A DNA stretch of 54,488 nt from CAYLHS01 sp964496205 (GTDB taxonomy: Bacteria; Actinomycetota; Acidimicrobiia; Spongiisociales; UBA4744): contig CAZBXV010000011.1 in assembly GCA_964496205.1 (NCBI GenBank), positions 1-54,488 on the forward strand, in the 5' to 3' direction. Numbering within the stretch: the stretch's first letter is position 1; each line of letters begins with the position of its first letter. A program made the translations under genes and the position numbers. Positions 18,657-25,627 of the stretch are shown here, piece by piece. The notes beneath the pieces were generated by a model. That model was not told the DNA's origin. It did no database searches and saw nothing but the letters and a program-made list of their open reading frames with translations.

Positions 18657-20273
18657 TCAGTCCTCCAGCACCACGTCCGAATACTTGGCTCGAACCGTCC
18701 TCTTGTCGAACTTGCCCGTACCGGTTTTCGGGAGCTGGTCGACGAAGTCGATCCGATCAGGGACCCACCACTTGGCGACTTTCGACTCGAGGAACGTCTT
18801 GAGATCTTCGGCCGTCACCTCTTCGCCGGGGCGTTTCACGACGACAGCGAGCGGACGCTCCTGCCAGCGGACATGTCGGACACCAACCACCGCGGCCTCT
18901 TGCACCGCCGGGTGAGCCGCCAGAGCCCGTTCGAGGTCGAGCGACGAAATCCACTCACCTCCCGACTTGATGACATCCTTGGCACGGTCGGTGATCCTGA
19001 TGTAGCCCTCGGGTTCGATCTTGCAGACGTCGCCGGTACGAAGCCACCCGTTGTCGAAGGACTCTTCGCTTCTCGGGTCGTTCAGGTATTCGGCGGCGAT
19101 CCAAGGTCCCCGGATGAGCAACTCACCGAACGCCTTGCCATCGTGGGGGAGTGAAGTGCCCTCGTCATCGACGATCTTCGCTTCGAGTCCCGGGATCAGC
19201 ATGCCGGCCGTCTCGAAGAAGTCGAGCTGCCGCTGGAAGTCCCACTCCTCCATGCCCGGCTTGAGCTGGGAGACGGAAGCGATCGGATTCGTCTCGGTCA
19301 TGCCCCAGCCCTGCACGACGGTGATGCCACGATTCTCGTGGAACCATTCGATCATCGCCCGAGGCACCGCTGAACCACCCACGAGAAACGCACGAATACT
19401 CGACGTGTCGCGATCGGGGTTCTCCATGAGGTACTGCTGGATACCGACCCACACCGTGGGCACGCCCGCCGAGAACGTCACCTTCTCGTTCTCGAACAGA
19501 TTCACGATCCCCTTCGGGGAGAGATCCGGACCCGGGTAGGTGATCTTCGCCCCCTTCGTCACTGCCTGGTACGGATAGCCCCACGCAGCGGCGTGAAACA
19601 TCGGGACCACAGGCAGGATGTTGTCCGACCCCGACAAGGGGTAGTTGGCCAGGTTCGAAATCGTGTGCATGTACGTGGAACGTTGCGTGTAGGCGACACC
19701 CTTGGGATTGCCGGTCGTTCCTGACGAGTAGCAGTACATCATCGGGGAGCGCTCGTCGAGGATTGGCCACGAACCCCACGGTTCGACGTCGGCAATCAGG
19801 TCCTCGTAGGCGATCGCGTTGGGGAGATCCACATCTGCAGAGTCGCCCAAGATGATGTAGTGCTCCACCCTGTCGGCGTGCTCGGCGAATCGCTGGACGA
19901 GTGGCACGAGATTCGGGTCGACGAAGATCACCCGGTCGCCGCCGTGGTTGACGATGTAGGCGAGCTGCTCAGGGAAGAGACGGATGTTGAGTGTGTGAGC
20001 GATACGGCCCGTGTTGGCCGTTGCCCAGTACAGCTCGTGATGGCGTTGGTTGTTCCACGCGAAGGTGCCTGCCACGTCTCCGACGTCGAGGCCGAGTTTT
20101 GTTTTGAGCGCGGTCGCGAGCTTCCTGATTCGCAAGTCTGTGCCGGCGTACGATGTTCGCCTCACCGACAGGTCTGTCTCAACGGAGACGATCTCCTGAT
20201 CCGGGTAAAGAGCCACCGCCTGTTCGTAGAGGGTGGAGAGCAACAGCGGGAAGTCGTCCATCATGTGCGGCAC
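18657..20273 (-). CDS. AMP-dependent acyl-CoA synthetase (fatty acyl-CoA ligase type)
   Basis: This 538-residue ANL enzyme has YSSGTTGNPKG, the motif GWGMTETNP, GWLRTGDVCKIEPEGYIRI and a C-terminal PKTGTGKFDKRTVR with the catalytic Lys. It resembles medium/long-chain fatty acid CoA ligases. GTG 20273 is chosen because GAGGAGG lies 6 bases upstream; ATGs at 20264 and 20261 are alternatives. It is transcribed towards the sortase gene. A 99-base region with no evident gene separates their 3' ends. Confidence 0.91.
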   Translation of the reverse strand: MPHMMDDFPLLLSTLYEQAVALYPDQEIVSVETDLSVRRTSYAGTDLRIRKLATALKTKLGLDVGDVAGTFAWNNQRHHELYWATANTGRIAHTLNIRLFPEQLAYIVNHGGDRVIFVDPNLVPLVQRFAEHADRVEHYIILGDSADVDLPNAIAYEDLIADVEPWGSWPILDERSPMMYCYSSGTTGNPKGVAYTQRSTYMHTISNLANYPLSGSDNILPVVPMFHAAAWGYPYQAVTKGAKITYPGPDLSPKGIVNLFENEKVTFSAGVPTVWVGIQQYLMENPDRDTSSIRAFLVGGSAVPRAMIEWFHENRGITVVQGWGMTETNPIASVSQLKPGMEEWDFQRQLDFFETAGMLIPGLEAKIVDDEGTSLPHDGKAFGELLIRGPWIAAEYLNDPRSEESFDNGWLRTGDVCKIEPEGYIRITDRAKDVIKSGGEWISSLDLERALAAHPAVQEAAVVGVRHVRWQERPLAVVVKRPGEEVTAEDLKTFLESKVAKWWVPDRIDFVDQLPKTGTGKFDKRTVRAKYSDVVLED

Positions 20274-20351
20274 GCGCGTCCTCCTCGATCGTCGACGTTC
20301 CCGAGCGTAGCGAGAGGACACAGATTGAGGCCTTGTGGAGTGGCGAAAACC

Positions 20352-21188
20352 TCAGCTACCCAAGGCGGCGTTGGCGTCGTCGATCGCAGCCTGGATCTGA
20401 GTGCGCATATCATCGGGCAACTCAGGATCTGTCATGACTTCCTCGAGTAGCGGCAGCGCCGACGCGGCGTCCTCCAGTCCGTAGAGGTAGGTGATGCCTT
20501 TGATGAGCGTGGCTTCGAGGTTGGTCGGATCCACTTCGAGCGCCTGATCTTCGTAGTCGAGCGCCTGGTCGGGCTGCCCTGTTGCGTAGGAGAGATAGCC
20601 GAGCATCGAAAGCGCATGACTTGCCTGTGTTTCGGTGGCGTCAGGTGATTCGACCACGGTCTCGTAGTGAGTCTTCGCCGCGGTGAAGTTCTGAACGGAC
20701 AGGTACTGGTCGGCGAGCGCGAGACGCATCGCCACCAGATCCGGGTTGGCTGCAACGGCAGCCTCCATCTGAGCCAGCGTGTCGTCGGCGGCCGCTGCAA
20801 CCGTCGTTGTGGTTGTGGACCGATTCGCCGCCGCGATGACCGTGACCAATACGACAGTGAACGCCACCACCAGGATCACACCGCCGATGATCACGCGCTT
20901 CGGAGACCACCCTTGCATAGTGGCGTGTTGCGTCGGAGGCTCGGTCGGTGCGGAGGACGGTTTCGACGACGCCTTCACGGCCTGCTGTGTCACCGCCGCG
21001 TCCTCTTTGGGAAGTTCGGCGATCTGCGCCTCGACTTCGGCGAGATCCTGGATGTAGCGAGAGCGGAGGTCGGCCGCTGTATCGGCGTCGATCTCGCCGG
21101 CATCGACTTGGGCGGCCAGTTCTTCGATGTCGTTGGTGATGAGGTCGCGCCGTTCCGTGAGACGGGCTCGCTCTTCCTGTGTGCTCAT
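20352..21188 (-). CDS. TPR protein, cytochrome c biogenesis CcmI/CycH-like
   Basis: This 278-residue protein has an N-terminal coiled coil (about residues 1-60), a Pro/Ser-rich spacer, one transmembrane helix (VIIGGVILVVAFTVVLVTVI) and an extracytoplasmic tetratricopeptide region after a short Thr run. The start overlaps the CcmH stop by 4 bases. CcmI presents apocytochromes to the haem ligation complex, and pairing with CcmH supports that assignment. TPR domains are poorly diagnostic alone, so the specific role rests mainly on context. Confidence 0.75.
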   Translation of the reverse strand: MSTQEERARLTERRDLITNDIEELAAQVDAGEIDADTAADLRSRYIQDLAEVEAQIAELPKEDAAVTQQAVKASSKPSSAPTEPPTQHATMQGWSPKRVIIGGVILVVAFTVVLVTVIAAANRSTTTTTVAAAADDTLAQMEAAVAANPDLVAMRLALADQYLSVQNFTAAKTHYETVVESPDATETQASHALSMLGYLSYATGQPDQALDYEDQALEVDPTNLEATLIKGITYLYGLEDAASALPLLEEVMTDPELPDDMRTQIQAAIDDANAALGS

Positions 21189-21586
21189 GAGGATCCTCCA
21201 CGTCGAGACCGCATCCTCGTTGCGATCAAGGCAATGCCGGCGCCGAGTACGACCACAGGCAGCAGCCACACGAGGAGTGTCCTGCCGCTGAAGGGCGGAT
21301 CGACGAGGATCGACGTGTTGTAGCGATCTTCGAAGTACTGGATGATCTGCTGGTCCGTCCAGTCTTCTTTGACCTTCTCACGTGTGATCGTCATCATCGC
21401 CTGTGCGGTCTCTGAGGGAGATTCGCCGATCGTGACCCCCTGGCACACCGGACACTTGATGCGCTGGCCAAGGCTCGTCACTCGGTCCTCCGGTGTCGGA
21501 TCACCGGCGATGAGTCCAACGACAACAACCCCGACGAGGACGAGCGTGATCGCCCCGGCGATGATCTGTTTGGCACGTGAGGACAT
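21185..21586 (-). CDS. ccmH: Cytochrome c-type biogenesis protein CcmH
   Basis: This 133-residue membrane protein contains the CcmH motif RIKCPVCQG (Cys45, Cys48) in an extracytoplasmic domain flanked by an N-terminal helix and a second helix (LLVWLLPVVVLGAGIALI). CcmH reduces or presents apocytochrome CXXCH cysteines for haem attachment. It forms a two-gene operon with the CcmI-like gene. A nine-haem cytochrome c is encoded 2 kb away and is a likely client of this pathway. Confidence 0.9.
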   Translation of the reverse strand: MSSRAKQIIAGAITLVLVGVVVVGLIAGDPTPEDRVTSLGQRIKCPVCQGVTIGESPSETAQAMMTITREKVKEDWTDQQIIQYFEDRYNTSILVDPPFSGRTLLVWLLPVVVLGAGIALIATRMRSRRGGSS

Positions 21587-21648
21587 GTCTGACCTTCAAG
21601 GGGATTGGTGGCGGCCAGGATACCAGTGGTGGGTACTTCCGATTCCGG

Positions 21649-21654
21649 TACGCT
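21649..21654 (+). promoter_or_regulatory. Putative leaderless -10 element for the P-loop gene
   Basis: TACGCT lies 6 nt before GTG 21661, with no Shine-Dalgarno sequence. Confidence 0.6.
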
Positions 21655-21660
21655 TGCCAC

Positions 21661-22611
21661 GTGAAGTCTCTCGACGCTGTCTTGCTCCTCGCGCTGCCTG
21701 CATCCGGCAAGTCCGAGATCCGAAGGTATCTGGAGACGGTTTCACCGGCTGTTGCCCTCTCTGCGTTCGGTTTGGAGTCGCCTGTCCAGATCGACGACTA
21801 CCCATACGTCCATGCGATGCGTCGCATTTCACAAGAGAGTCGACGGCTGGGTCTGGGGCCCGCGTTCTTCGAGTCGGACGACACTCCGTTCATAGATGAC
21901 CGGGATTGGGGAACGTTGACGGTGCTTCTCGACGAGGACTACCGGTCCCTCGGGCGAGATCGAGTTGTTGCCAGTCCGGCATCGTGGCTGCTGGATCGAC
22001 TCGACGCTGCGCGACGGGTGGTTGGTGCCCCGGTGCTGTTCGATGGAGAGCGAACGAACCTCGAACAGGCGATCGCGGTCGAGGCCGAAAGGGTGGTCGA
22101 CGGTCTGCCGTCGAGCGTTGGTGATGGGCAAACGGTCGTCATCGAGTTCGCCCGCGGCGGCGCAGAAGGATCGGTGATGCCGCTCGAACCGCCTTTCGGA
22201 TACCGATATTCGCTTTCGCTCCTGTCGTCCGAGCTGCTCGAGAAGGCGGTGATCGTCTACGTCTGGGTGACACCTGCGGAGAGCCGCAGGAAGAACCGCG
22301 AACGTGCCCGACCCGGCGCTGACGGATCGATTCTTCACCACGGTGTGCCCGAGGTCGTCATGCGCACCGAGTACGGGGTCGACGACCTCGGATGGTTGCT
22401 GGAAGAGAGCGATGTGAAGGGGACCGTACGAATCGAGGCTCACGGAGAGGTCTTCCACGTGCCGGCTGCCCGCCTCGACAACAGGGTCGATCACACGTCG
22501 TTCTTGAGAGCCGACCCGGCTCACTGGCCCGATGCCGATGTTCAGCGAATCCACCGTCAGCTTGCCGACGTGTTCTCCTCGTTGAGGGAGCGAACGACCT
22601 CGGCAACCTGA
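21661..22611 (+). CDS. P-loop NTPase/kinase-like protein of unknown function
   Basis: This 316-residue protein has an N-terminal motif LLLALPASGKSEIRRYL that resembles a kinase P-loop, although the usual first glycine is replaced by alanine. Further on are a basic helix (TPAESRRKNRERARPG) resembling a lid and a YGVDDLGWLLEES segment. I do not recognise a named family. A nucleotide-dependent phosphotransfer role is possible. GTG 21661 is chosen because the P-loop begins soon after it and a leaderless -10 element sits upstream. The last 55 bases overlap the 3' end of the converging gene. Confidence 0.7.
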   Translation: MKSLDAVLLLALPASGKSEIRRYLETVSPAVALSAFGLESPVQIDDYPYVHAMRRISQESRRLGLGPAFFESDDTPFIDDRDWGTLTVLLDEDYRSLGRDRVVASPASWLLDRLDAARRVVGAPVLFDGERTNLEQAIAVEAERVVDGLPSSVGDGQTVVIEFARGGAEGSVMPLEPPFGYRYSLSLLSSELLEKAVIVYVWVTPAESRRKNRERARPGADGSILHHGVPEVVMRTEYGVDDLGWLLEESDVKGTVRIEAHGEVFHVPAARLDNRVDHTSFLRADPAHWPDADVQRIHRQLADVFSSLRERTTSAT

Positions 22612-23219
22612 TCAGGGAGTGGGGGAGTGGAGCCACCATCCCGATCTGACACCGCTTGAATCGGGTCTCCCGCAACTGTGTGTATCGGGATGACGCCCGT
22701 CCACACGGGCCACTCCTCTGAACGTCCCGGGGGGCCGGTCCGGAGTTTGACCGAGTGCTCGGTCAACGGGATCGCCACAACCATCGTCGCGTTGATTTCC
22801 TTGTCGGTCATTGGACGCAGGAGCGGCCGCCGACCGGGAACGAGGTGATCGACGATGGAATCGAGGGCTGCTCGCTTTTCTTTGCTGTCGGTCACCGATC
22901 GCCCGGTTCCGAACACGACGAGTGACCGGTAGTTCATCGAGTGGTCAAACGCGGACGTTGCGAGAACGAGGCCATCCAGCAACGATACGGCCACTGACAC
23001 CGGAGCCCCTGAAGCGATGACACCCATCATTCGAGACAGCGGGGATCCATGCAAGTACAGCTGGTCGTCGATCCTTCCAAACGTCGATGGGATGACGACT
23101 GGGAGGCCATCGTCGAGAAATGCCACGTGGCACAGGAGGGATTCCTGGAGGATCTCGTCCATGTCCTCGGTGTCGCAAGAGGCTAGTTCCGGGTGGCGGC
23201 GGAGTCGGGTGCGTTCCAT
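22557..23219 (-). CDS. Pyridoxamine 5'-phosphate oxidase-family (FMN split-barrel) protein
   Basis: This 220-residue protein matches the NimA/PPOX-like split-barrel pattern: CHVAFLDDGLPVVIPSTFGRIDDQLYLHGS followed by a VSVAVSLLDGLVLA strand and a YRSLVVFGTGR strand. Members bind FMN, F420 or haem and often act as small reductases or detoxifying enzymes. The 3' end overlaps the converging P-loop gene by 55 bases. Start ATG 23219 is supported by a TAGCCT element 6 nt upstream. Confidence 0.87.
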   Translation of the reverse strand: MERTRLRRHPELASCDTEDMDEILQESLLCHVAFLDDGLPVVIPSTFGRIDDQLYLHGSPLSRMMGVIASGAPVSVAVSLLDGLVLATSAFDHSMNYRSLVVFGTGRSVTDSKEKRAALDSIVDHLVPGRRPLLRPMTDKEINATMVVAIPLTEHSVKLRTGPPGRSEEWPVWTGVIPIHTVAGDPIQAVSDRDGGSTPPLPDQVAEVVRSLNEENTSAS

Positions 23220-23225
23220 CGGCGC

Positions 23226-23231
23226 AGGCTA
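23226..23231 (-). promoter_or_regulatory. Putative leaderless -10 element for the split-barrel gene
   Basis: On the minus strand TAGCCT lies 6 nt before ATG 23219, with no Shine-Dalgarno sequence. Confidence 0.6.
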
Positions 23232-23350
23232 CCCCGACACGGTCGAAGGACGCGAGTACTTGCCAAAGGTCCCGGTATGAAGGGCCTTCTGACCCATAGG
23301 AGTGGGTAATACGTCGCTGCATCATGGCAGATGAGGTAATTGGGGAGAGA

Positions 23351-24523
23351 ATGAGAAGGCGGATCGGTCTTACCTTGGTGCTCTTTGTAGTCGGCGGGGT
23401 GCTCGCCGCGTCGGGCGGTGGCGCGATCGCGAGTCCAGCAGTGGGCACGGATCCGGTGTCCGCGGCCGACATCGTCGCGCTCGGTTCCACATCGGTCTCG
23501 GCGGCGCTCCAACCCGTGATCCACGCGGACGTGATCGCTACCGACAACAACACCTGTTTCGCGTGCCACGCGCGCACGGGCCTCACTTATGAATTCGCCG
23601 ACGGCCAGTCGGTGTCGGCGACGATCGACGAAGAGAAGTGGCTCGCCTCCGAACATGGACATCAGGACATGGCATGTGTTCAGTGCCACACCGGAATAGA
23701 CGCATATCCGCACGAGAGCACGGCCGAAGGCATACGAGAATTCGTCGTCGACGAGTCGAAAGTCTGTACCGAGTGCCACCAAGAACAGGCGGTGCAGGTG
23801 GCCGACTCGGTCCACTCTCAGTTCCTCGAGGAAGGGAATCTGAACGCGGCGACATGCTCCGACTGCCATGACCCGCACTACGCGGTGAACCCCCCTGTGT
23901 CCCGCACCGAAGTGCCGGCGACGTGTCGGCAGTGCCACTCGGCAATCTACGACCTGTATGAACAGAGCGTTCACGGTGAGGCGCTGACAACCGGCAACCC
24001 GGACGTGCCTACCTGCACCGACTGTCACGGCGTGCACCAGATCCAAGGACCGGACAACTCGCCATTCAGGTTGTTCTCGCCCGAGATCTGCGCGAGTTGC
24101 CACGCCGACAAGGAGCTGATGGCGAAGTACGACATCAGCACGAACGTGTTCCAGACCTATGTCAGTGACTTCCACGGGACAACGGTGCTTCTCTTCGAGA
24201 AGTACGCGCCGGATCAGGAGCCTGACACTCCGGTCTGCATCGACTGTCACCGAGTCCACGACATCATCCCCCCCAGCGATCCCCGGTCGAGTGTGTTCGC
24301 CGACAATCTGCTGTTCACGTGTCAGCGCTGCCACCCCGACGCAGACGCCAACTTCCCAACCGCGTGGCTCGGGCACTACGAGCCGGACAGGGACAAGTGG
24401 CCGCTCGTCTACTACGTGACGTTGTTCTACAAGATCCTCATCCCCACTGTGATCGGCGCCATGCTGCTGTTCGTGCTGATCGACGTGTACGGCCGCATCC
24501 GGCGAAGGAGGCAGCATGGCTGA
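23351..24523 (+). CDS. Membrane-anchored nine-haem cytochrome c
   Basis: This 390-residue protein has a signal sequence (RRRIGLTLVLFVVGGVLAASG), nine CXXCH haem-binding motifs (CFACH, CVQCH, CTECH, CSDCH, CRQCH, CTDCH, CASCH, CIDCH, CQRCH) and a C-terminal membrane helix (IPTVIGAMLLFVLIDVYG). Its haem domain should lie outside the cytoplasmic membrane. ATG 23351 is preferred because of GGGGAGAG just before it; ATG 23324 is an in-frame alternative. The cytochrome b gene follows with an 8-base overlap, which suggests a quinol-to-periplasm electron transfer complex. The terminal acceptor is unknown. Confidence 0.92.
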   Translation: MRRRIGLTLVLFVVGGVLAASGGGAIASPAVGTDPVSAADIVALGSTSVSAALQPVIHADVIATDNNTCFACHARTGLTYEFADGQSVSATIDEEKWLASEHGHQDMACVQCHTGIDAYPHESTAEGIREFVVDESKVCTECHQEQAVQVADSVHSQFLEEGNLNAATCSDCHDPHYAVNPPVSRTEVPATCRQCHSAIYDLYEQSVHGEALTTGNPDVPTCTDCHGVHQIQGPDNSPFRLFSPEICASCHADKELMAKYDISTNVFQTYVSDFHGTTVLLFEKYAPDQEPDTPVCIDCHRVHDIIPPSDPRSSVFADNLLFTCQRCHPDADANFPTAWLGHYEPDRDKWPLVYYVTLFYKILIPTVIGAMLLFVLIDVYGRIRRRRQHG

Positions 24524-25391
24524 GCAGTACTACCGGTTCACCATCTCCGATCGCTTCGAGCACTGGGTGCAGGCGGTTTCGTTCACGGTGCTTGCGGTCA
24601 CGGGCCTGGTCCAGAAGTGGCCGGAACTCGGTCTCACCAGCACGCTGATCGACTGGCTCGGGGGGATCGAGACCACACGCCTCATCCACCACATCGCTGC
24701 GGCAGTGCTGCTGTTCGCCGTCATCTACCACGTCGGGACGGCAGGTTACCGCCTGTACGTGCTCCGGCAGGGCAAGCTGATATATCCGAAGGTGGCCGAT
24801 GGGCAGGCCGTCGTTCATGCAGTCGCCTACAACCTCGGCGTCCGTACGGAGGCCCCACAGGAGGGTCACTTCACATTTGCGGAGAAGGCCGAGTACTTGG
24901 CGGTCGTCTGGGGCACAGTGGTGATGGCGATCACCGGGTTCATGATGTGGAACCCGATCGCGACGACCGCCATCCTGCCCGGCGATTTCATCCCGGCAGC
25001 GAAGGCCGCTCACGGTGGGGAGGCGATTCTCGCGGTTCTCGCGATTCTCGTCTGGCACGTCTATCACGTGCACATTCGCAGCTACAACAGGAGCATGTTC
25101 AACGGGTCGCTGACTCGCCACGAGATGGAGGAGGAGCATGCCGCTGAGCTGGCGATCATCGAATCCGGTGGAAGCGAGGCTCCGCTGCCCGGTGCCGACA
25201 CGGTCGAGAAGCGGAGGAAGGTCTTCATGCCTGCCTACGCGATCGTCGCGATCGTGCTGCTCGCGGGCGTATACCTGTTCCTCACCTTTGAACAGACGGC
25301 GATCGTCACCGTGACGCCGGCCGAGAATGCTCCGATCTACCAGCCGCTCGTCACGACGACGACCGTTCCCACAACGACGACGGCGCCGTAG
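24516..25391 (+). CDS. Cytochrome b/b561-type membrane subunit
   Basis: This 291-residue protein has about four membrane helices with candidate haem-ligand histidines in RFEHWVQAVSF, RLIHHIAAAVLL, VIYHVG and ILVWHVYHVHIRSYN, as in formate dehydrogenase gamma or cytochrome b561 families. A fifth hydrophobic segment near the C-terminus is followed by a Thr-rich tail. It should exchange electrons between the quinone pool and the nine-haem cytochrome encoded immediately upstream. It is not adjacent to the formate dehydrogenase operon, so it is probably not that enzyme's membrane anchor. Confidence 0.88.
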   Translation: MAEQYYRFTISDRFEHWVQAVSFTVLAVTGLVQKWPELGLTSTLIDWLGGIETTRLIHHIAAAVLLFAVIYHVGTAGYRLYVLRQGKLIYPKVADGQAVVHAVAYNLGVRTEAPQEGHFTFAEKAEYLAVVWGTVVMAITGFMMWNPIATTAILPGDFIPAAKAAHGGEAILAVLAILVWHVYHVHIRSYNRSMFNGSLTRHEMEEEHAAELAIIESGGSEAPLPGADTVEKRRKVFMPAYAIVAIVLLAGVYLFLTFEQTAIVTVTPAENAPIYQPLVTTTTVPTTTTAP

Positions 25392-25439
25392 CTCGACTCG
25401 CTCGCAGTCTTCAGCCGTCAGCAAGAACGCGGCTGTACC

Positions 25440-25627
25440 CGTCGGGATAGGGCGATCAACTCCTCCCCTCGCGAGGGCGAGGCCGAGTGATTCCTCCCAC
25501 AGGAGCGCAGCGACGTTGAGGGAGATCGGGGGGTCCTGGGCGAAGGCCACTGGGGGTGCGTCGAGCCGCTCGACGCTGGAGGGGGCGGTACGTACCAAGT
25601 GGTGGAAGACCGTCCAGCAGCCTGCCG
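25440..25627. repeat. Repeat-like intergenic region with hairpin and palindrome
   Basis: The 236 bases between the cytochrome b gene and aceE contain no gene. They contain GCGTCGAG (25558-25565) and CTCGACGC (25569-25576) as an 8-bp hairpin nearly identical to the one at 107-130, a GCGACGTTG string also present near position 21, and a GGTACGTACC palindrome (25587-25596). The right end is rich in CAGC/GTCAGC runs. Confidence 0.5.

Noticed and set aside
23351..25391. The cytochrome c/b module as membrane partner of the formate dehydrogenase.
   Set aside because: The formate dehydrogenase operon encodes its own NAD-linked NuoEF-type subunit and lies 6 kb away with unrelated genes between.
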